A stretch of 8,764 bases of DNA from Clostridiales bacterium UBA4653 (lineage in GTDB: Bacteria > Bacillota > Clostridia > Oscillospirales > CAG-272): the NCBI GenBank assembly GCA_002405565.1, contig DHMB01000105.1:1-8764 (forward strand), in the 5' to 3' direction. Position numbers and translations under genes: made by a program. Of this stretch, positions 5,203 through 8,764 are shown piece by piece (positions within the stretch are counted from its first letter, which is position 1; every line of letters starts with the position of its first letter). The notes beneath the pieces are model-generated. The model was not told where the DNA came from and ran no database searches. It saw only the letters and a list, made by a program, of their open reading frames with translations.

Positions 5203-7833
5203 TTATATTGCCTTCGCGGAAAGCGAATATTCTCCGCTTTCAAGCTCGATACTGTATTCCTTCTCCGTTTCAAGGAAGCGGAAAACGCTCTCGACGGGAG
5301 CTCCGTCAAAGCAGAGCCTGCGGGCATATTTTCTCGGCAGATAAAGCGTTGCGCGACAACCGAAGGGAACGGAAACGTTGACAGTCAGCGCTCCGTCTCT
5401 GTTTGCCCAATAGCAACGGACGGTTCCGTACATGCTTTCGTGCTCTGCCGAGGCGCTCTCCATTCCGCAGTCGACGGCGGGGCGGAGAATCGTATGCACA
5501 AAGCCCGGCTCGTTTTCGTCCGGCGAGATACCGCCTATATACTTATACATAAATGCCGAAAGATCCGAGAACATATGATGGTTATGCGAGCCTGTGCCGT
5601 TCCAGCATTCCCAGAGCGTCGTTGCGCCAAGATCTATCCAGCGCTGACAGCCGGGGAACGTTCTCTGCGCAATCATCCTCTGCCCGACGTTTCCTTCGCC
5701 CGCAGCTCCCAGCGACTGCATGACGAATTTGTTTCCGAGAACGCCGAAGTCAAGGTGCCAGTCGCGCTCTTCTATCTGCGATATGAGCTTTTTCACAAGC
5801 GGGAGATATTCATCCGGCTCGTAAAGCCCGAAATAAAGCATTGCGCCCGTCGCCGTCTGGCAGTCTCCCTTGACGGTAAACGTTGCTTTGTCAAAGAATT
5901 TTTCGCGCCATACCTTGCGTATGCGGCTTGCGAGATCGGAATAATATTCCGCGTCCTCGTCCTTGCCCATAATCTTCGCTATTTTCACGACGGTCTTTGC
6001 CGCGTTATAGAAAAACGCCGTATCGCTGACCTCCGTCGGACATCTGTATGCGCCCATATTTATCGAAAGCGAAGCTCCCTCAAACGGAGGACACCAGTCG
6101 CCGGTGCCGTAATTAAGGGTGAGGTCGTCCGTCATCCCCTCCATAAAGTCGCAGTTGCGCTTGATGGCGTCATAATTGATTTTGAGAATGTCGGGATCGT
6201 TATTATAAAGATAAATATTGTAAGGAACTGTTATCAGCGCGCTCGACCAGTCGGGGCCCATAAGTCCGTAATAGCCCCAGCCCGTCGAAGGCACAACACA
6301 GGGTATCTGCCCTGCGGGGCGCTGACTTTCCCTCATATCCCGACTCCATTTTGCAAGGAACGACTGCGAGCCGAAATTTATCAGCATCTGCTCGCAGGAG
6401 AGAGCCGTGTCGCCCGTCCAGCCGTTTTTCTCCCTGTGCGGGCAGTCCGTCGGGACGGAATGCATATTCGATATTGTCGACCAGCGGCAAAGCTGCTGAA
6501 CTTTGTTGAGAAGCTCATCCGAGCAGGAAAATCTTCCCGCATCGCCGACAGCCGTGCAGACGGCATAAGCCGTCACGTCCTCTTTTGCCGGCTCGTAATC
6601 TATGCCGGAGATTTCGATATACTGAAAGCCGTGATAAACGAAAATAGGGTGCCATTTTTCGGGCGCGTCGCTCTTTTTGATGTATTTATCCGTCTGGAAG
6701 CCGTGACTTCTCGTCATCCCGCCCATCTGCATATCGAGCTCGCCGTCCTCAAAGAGCATATCGGAATGACGGATTGTGATTTCCGTGTCCTTTGCGCCCC
6801 TGAAAACGTATTCGCAGAAGCCCGCCATATTCTGCCCGAAGTCGATGGCGTAGCCGTTTTTCGTCTTCCATATTTTCTTCGGCGAAAAGCTTTTATATAT
6901 TTTTATCGGCGGCATTTCCATTGCCCGCAGAGCCCCGCCCGGGCTCTTTACGATTTTCGTGTTTTGCCATTTCGAGTCGTCAAAATCGGGGCTTTTCCAA
7001 TCGCCGAGCTCAAGGCGCGCGTCATAATGCTCGCCGTTGCGGATACCGTTGAAGAATATCGGCCCCTTGCCGCCCTTCCATGACGTATCGGAGACGAGCT
7101 TTTCTTCCGTGCCGTCCGCATATGTCAGCTTAAGTTCACATATCATTTTCGGCCAATGACGCCACGTTGCCGCGCGCGTGTTCCAGGGGTCGTCTGCAAA
7201 GCAGTTATACCAGCCGTTTCCCAAAATGACTGAAATCGCGTTTTTACCCTGACACAGCAAGGGTTTTACGTCATACGTCATATATGAGTCCGTCTTTGAA
7301 AAGTCGGTAAAGGCGGGGGAGAGAAGGTCGTCTCCCGTCTCTTCGCCGTTTATGCAACTTTCAAAATAACCGAGACCGCAAATGCAAAGATAGGCTTGCG
7401 AAACAGGCTTTGTAATTTCAAACGTCTTTCTCAGATATACGGCTCCGAAGGCGTCGTTTTCTCTGCGGACGTATTGCGCCGTTATCCATTTTCCCGTCCA
7501 GCGTTCGCAAAGTTTACCCGTGACAAATTCGCTACCTGTGGTTGCCTCTGCGCCCGACGCGGTCTTGACGGTAACGGAGAAATAATATTTTGTGACAGGG
7601 AGCAATCCTTCGCCCGCATACGGAACAAAAAGCTGATTTTCTGTCGTCTGTTCGCCCTCGTCCCAGACGACGTTTTTTCGCTCCGCGTCCGAATAGACTT
7701 TTATCCTGCGCGAGAGCTGGCGGTCGCCGCGGACGTCCGACTTTATCTTATATGAAAACCTCGGCAGACTGTCGACCCCCAGGGGAGCCGAAGCGTAATT
7801 TACCGTAAGGTCGTAAACGGATATTTCTGACAT
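5203..7833 (-). CDS. Glycoside hydrolase family 78 alpha-L-rhamnosidase
   Basis: An 876-residue enzyme predicted to release L-rhamnose from rhamnosides by an inverting mechanism. Domain order: N-terminal Fn3-like strand domain (about 1-105), rhamnosidase N domain (about 135-310), jelly-roll domain (about 320-420), (alpha/alpha)6 catalytic barrel (about 425-770) and C-terminal beta domain (about 770-876). The catalytic pocket motif PTDCPHREKNGWTGD gives D453, E458 and D465, matching D567, E572 and D579 known for Bacillus RhaB. TTLWECWNG gives E732, the counterpart of E841. There is no signal peptide or anchor, so it should act in the cytoplasm on imported rhamnosyl oligosaccharides or glycosides. 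GGAGG lies 5 nt before the start and an extended -10 promoter further upstream. No rhamnose catabolic, transport or regulator gene is in the window, which is unusual for this family. The next gene begins 12 nt after its stop. Confidence 0.95.
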   Translation of the reverse strand: MSEISVYDLTVNYASAPLGVDSLPRFSYKIKSDVRGDRQLSRRIKVYSDAERKNVVWDEGEQTTENQLFVPYAGEGLLPVTKYYFSVTVKTASGAEATTGSEFVTGKLCERWTGKWITAQYVRRENDAFGAVYLRKTFEITKPVSQAYLCICGLGYFESCINGEETGDDLLSPAFTDFSKTDSYMTYDVKPLLCQGKNAISVILGNGWYNCFADDPWNTRAATWRHWPKMICELKLTYADGTEEKLVSDTSWKGGKGPIFFNGIRNGEHYDARLELGDWKSPDFDDSKWQNTKIVKSPGGALRAMEMPPIKIYKSFSPKKIWKTKNGYAIDFGQNMAGFCEYVFRGAKDTEITIRHSDMLFEDGELDMQMGGMTRSHGFQTDKYIKKSDAPEKWHPIFVYHGFQYIEISGIDYEPAKEDVTAYAVCTAVGDAGRFSCSDELLNKVQQLCRWSTISNMHSVPTDCPHREKNGWTGDTALSCEQMLINFGSQSFLAKWSRDMRESQRPAGQIPCVVPSTGWGYYGLMGPDWSSALITVPYNIYLYNNDPDILKINYDAIKRNCDFMEGMTDDLTLNYGTGDWCPPFEGASLSINMGAYRCPTEVSDTAFFYNAAKTVVKIAKIMGKDEDAEYYSDLASRIRKVWREKFFDKATFTVKGDCQTATGAMLYFGLYEPDEYLPLVKKLISQIEERDWHLDFGVLGNKFVMQSLGAAGEGNVGQRMIAQRTFPGCQRWIDLGATTLWECWNGTGSHNHHMFSDLSAFMYKYIGGISPDENEPGFVHTILRPAVDCGMESASAEHESMYGTVRCYWANRDGALTVNVSVPFGCRATLYLPRKYARRLCFDGAPVESVFRFLETEKEYSIELESGEYSLSAKAI

Positions 7834-7863
7834 GTTGTCCTCCGAAAATATTTATACGGCTAC

Positions 7864-7892
7864 ATTATAGCACTATATTTTTTATAAAACAA
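7864..7892 (-). promoter_or_regulatory. Extended -10 promoter for the rhamnosidase gene
   Basis: On the minus strand TTGTTT (7887-7892) stands 17 nt from a perfect TATAAT (7864-7869), preceded by TGC, an extended -10 element. Transcription would start near 7857, about 24 nt before the ATG at 7833. It is the only strong promoter seen upstream of the rhamnosidase gene. Confidence 0.78.
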
Positions 7893-7900
7893 GCAAAGAA

Positions 7901-7929
7901 TTGCATTTTCCGGAATGTTGTGATAAAAT
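7901..7929 (+). promoter_or_regulatory. Extended -10 promoter for the ymdB-like gene
   Basis: TTGCAT (7901-7906), a 17-nt spacer and TAAAAT (7924-7929), preceded by TGA as an extended -10. Transcription would start near 7936, about 29 nt before the ATG at 7965. The spacer contains the 8-bp palindrome TTCCGGAA (7908-7915). The -35 boxes of this and the divergent promoter are only 8 bases apart, so one bound protein could affect both. Confidence 0.65.
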
Positions 7930-7946
7930 ATTTACAAATACGAAAA

Positions 7947-7960
7947 AGAAAGCGCTTATA
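7947..7960. promoter_or_regulatory. Candidate cre (CcpA/LacI-type operator)
   Basis: Read on the minus strand, TATAAGCGCTTTCT agrees with the cre consensus TGWAANCGNTNWCA at 12 of 14 positions, with AAGCGCTT as the palindromic core. It would lie about +18 for ymdB, a roadblock position, and about -96 for the rhamnosidase promoter. It could equally be an operator for another LacI-family regulator. A single short site in AT-rich DNA can arise by chance. Confidence 0.4.
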
Positions 7961-7964
7961 CGTT

Positions 7965-8744
7965 ATGAAAAATTTCAGAATTCTTTTCTTCGGTGACGTT
8001 GTCGGCCCGCGCGCGGCGGAAAAGCTCGGCTCCTCTCTTTGGGGTCTGCGCAAAAAGTACGGCGCGGATATGGCGATAGTCAACGGAGAAAACTGCGCCA
8101 CCGGAAACGGGATAGATAAGGCGGGCGCGGATATGCTCCTCTCCGGCGGAGCGGATATCATCACGACGGGAAACCACGTTTTCAAGCGATTTGAGGCGGA
8201 TACGCTGCTCGATGACGAGCCGGGAATAATTCGTCCCGCAAATTATCCTCCGCAGCTTGCGGGGGCGGGATTTTCGCTCTGCGACTGCGGCTCGGCAACC
8301 GTTCTCGTCATAAACCTGCTCGGGCTTGTCGATATGGAGCCGCTTGCCTGCCCGTTTGCGACGGCAGACAAAATCCTCGCCGAAAACAAAGGAAAATATG
8401 ATATATCCGTCATAGATTTTCACGCGGAGGCGACGAGCGAAAAGAAAGCCATGCTTTTTTATCTGGACGGCAAAGTGTCGGCAATCGTCGGCACTCATAC
8501 GCACGTCGAAACGGCAGACGAAACCGTCACGGAAAGCGGCACAGCTTATATTACGGACGTCGGCATGTGCGGAGCGGAAAAATCCGTGCTTGGGGTAAAG
8601 CCGGAATGTATAATCCGGCGGCTGACAACTCATCATCCCGTGAAATTCGAGTTAGCGGAGGGAAAGCCCGCCCTTTGCGGCGTACTGATTGAAATCGACC
8701 CTTCGACAGGCAAAGCCGTTTCCATCGAAAGGATAAAAGAATGA
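7965..8744 (+). CDS. ymdB: YmdB-like metallophosphoesterase (TIGR00282 family)
   Basis: A 259-residue protein of normal family length. YmdB of Bacillus subtilis hydrolyses 2',3'-cyclic nucleotides, affects RNase Y-linked mRNA turnover and is needed for the biofilm/motility choice. Metal and active-site residues are all visible: D11 (FGDVVG), E42 and N43 (NGENCATGNG), N70 and H71 (TTGNHVF), H153 (DFHAEATSEK), and H178 and H180 (GTHTHVETAD), followed by ITDVGM. There is no signal peptide, so it is cytoplasmic. The start at 7965 is set by alignment of the FxGDVVG motif; a GTG at 7920 in the same frame lies within the promoter. No good Shine-Dalgarno is present: the cre-like palindrome sits where one would be expected. 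The usual neighbour rny is not upstream; downstream lies outside the window. Its TGA stop is the first three bases of a dispersed repeat copy. Confidence 0.93.
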   Translation: MKNFRILFFGDVVGPRAAEKLGSSLWGLRKKYGADMAIVNGENCATGNGIDKAGADMLLSGGADIITTGNHVFKRFEADTLLDDEPGIIRPANYPPQLAGAGFSLCDCGSATVLVINLLGLVDMEPLACPFATADKILAENKGKYDISVIDFHAEATSEKKAMLFYLDGKVSAIVGTHTHVETADETVTESGTAYITDVGMCGAEKSVLGVKPECIIRRLTTHHPVKFELAEGKPALCGVLIEIDPSTGKAVSIERIKE

Positions 8745-8764
8745 CCGTACTTTTCTTTGAAAAG
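8742..8764. repeat. Left end of another dispersed repeat copy, cut by the window edge
   Basis: TGACCGTACTTTT (8742-8754) is identical to 181-193, and the following CTTTGAAAAG begins the same kind of inverted repeat. The copy starts exactly at the ymdB stop codon. The complete palindrome, if present, would finish just outside the window and could form the 3' hairpin of the ymdB transcript. Confidence 0.6.

Noticed and set aside
4924..7083. Very long open frame (719 codons) on the plus strand opposite the phosphoesterase and rhamnosidase genes
   Set aside because: It is antisense to two proteins with intact catalytic motifs, its translation is Arg/His/Cys-rich and resembles no family, and it has no ribosome binding site. 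It stays open because of the codon use of the real genes.
7834..7964. Riboswitch or structured leader in the divergent region
   Set aside because: Both leaders are short (about 24 and 29 nt from the predicted starts) and contain no extended stems beyond short palindromes.
8741..8764. Possible new gene start ATG overlapping the ymdB stop (MTVLFFEK)
   Set aside because: The same bases are the start of the dispersed repeat also found at 181, where no gene follows; the ATGA overlap is most likely accidental.

Overview
The window looks like chromosomal DNA of an anaerobic Gram-positive bacterium of the class Clostridia (Bacillota), probably a gut member of the Oscillospirales/Christensenellales type. 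The clues are an M24 peptidase next to efp, a CD1247-type N-terminal domain protein after efp, a PrsA-like lipoprotein foldase, a YmdB-type phosphodiesterase, GGAGG ribosome binding sites, sigma-A type promoters and AT-rich intergenic DNA with simple hairpin terminators. The taxonomic guess is inference; no rRNA or other marker is present.

Layout. Positions 1-586 hold no credible gene. They are packed with non-coding elements: two imperfect direct repeats (offset 203), three hairpins with A/T flanks, a nested hairpin element and a GC hairpin followed by a pyrimidine tract. Six genes then run leftward on the minus strand. In transcription order they are an intracellular GH78 alpha-L-rhamnosidase (5203-7833), an SbcD/YhaO-like metallophosphoesterase (4057-5190), an M24 aminopeptidase P/prolidase-like enzyme (2976-4028), elongation factor P (2316-2873), a CD1247-type coiled-coil/zinc-ribbon protein with an unusual Cys/Asp-rich segment (1796-2275), and a parvulin-like lipoprotein (587-1732). 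A terminator follows at 557-583. One gene, a YmdB-like 2',3'-cyclic-nucleotide phosphodiesterase (7965-8744), runs rightward.

Transcription. The 131-bp divergent region 7834-7964 carries two back-to-back extended -10 promoters, one per direction, plus a cre-like palindrome close to the ymdB start. Gaps in the leftward cluster are short (12, 28, 102, 40 and 63 nt). The 102-nt gap before efp contains a near-consensus promoter, so efp, the CD1247-type gene and the foldase gene can be expressed independently of the rhamnosidase. I see no terminator between the peptidase gene and efp, so readthrough is possible.

How the genes work together. The peptidase, EF-P, zinc-ribbon protein and foldase look like conserved housekeeping (peptide turnover, translation of proline stretches, folding of exported proteins). 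The rhamnosidase, at the head of the run, looks like an accessory sugar gene joined to a housekeeping block. I found no CRISPR array, tRNA, rRNA, transposase, phage gene or defence system, and nothing that amounts to a clear new biological system. The least ordinary items are the Cys/Asp-rich segment and a dispersed repeat whose copies touch both ends of the window and supply the stop codon of ymdB.
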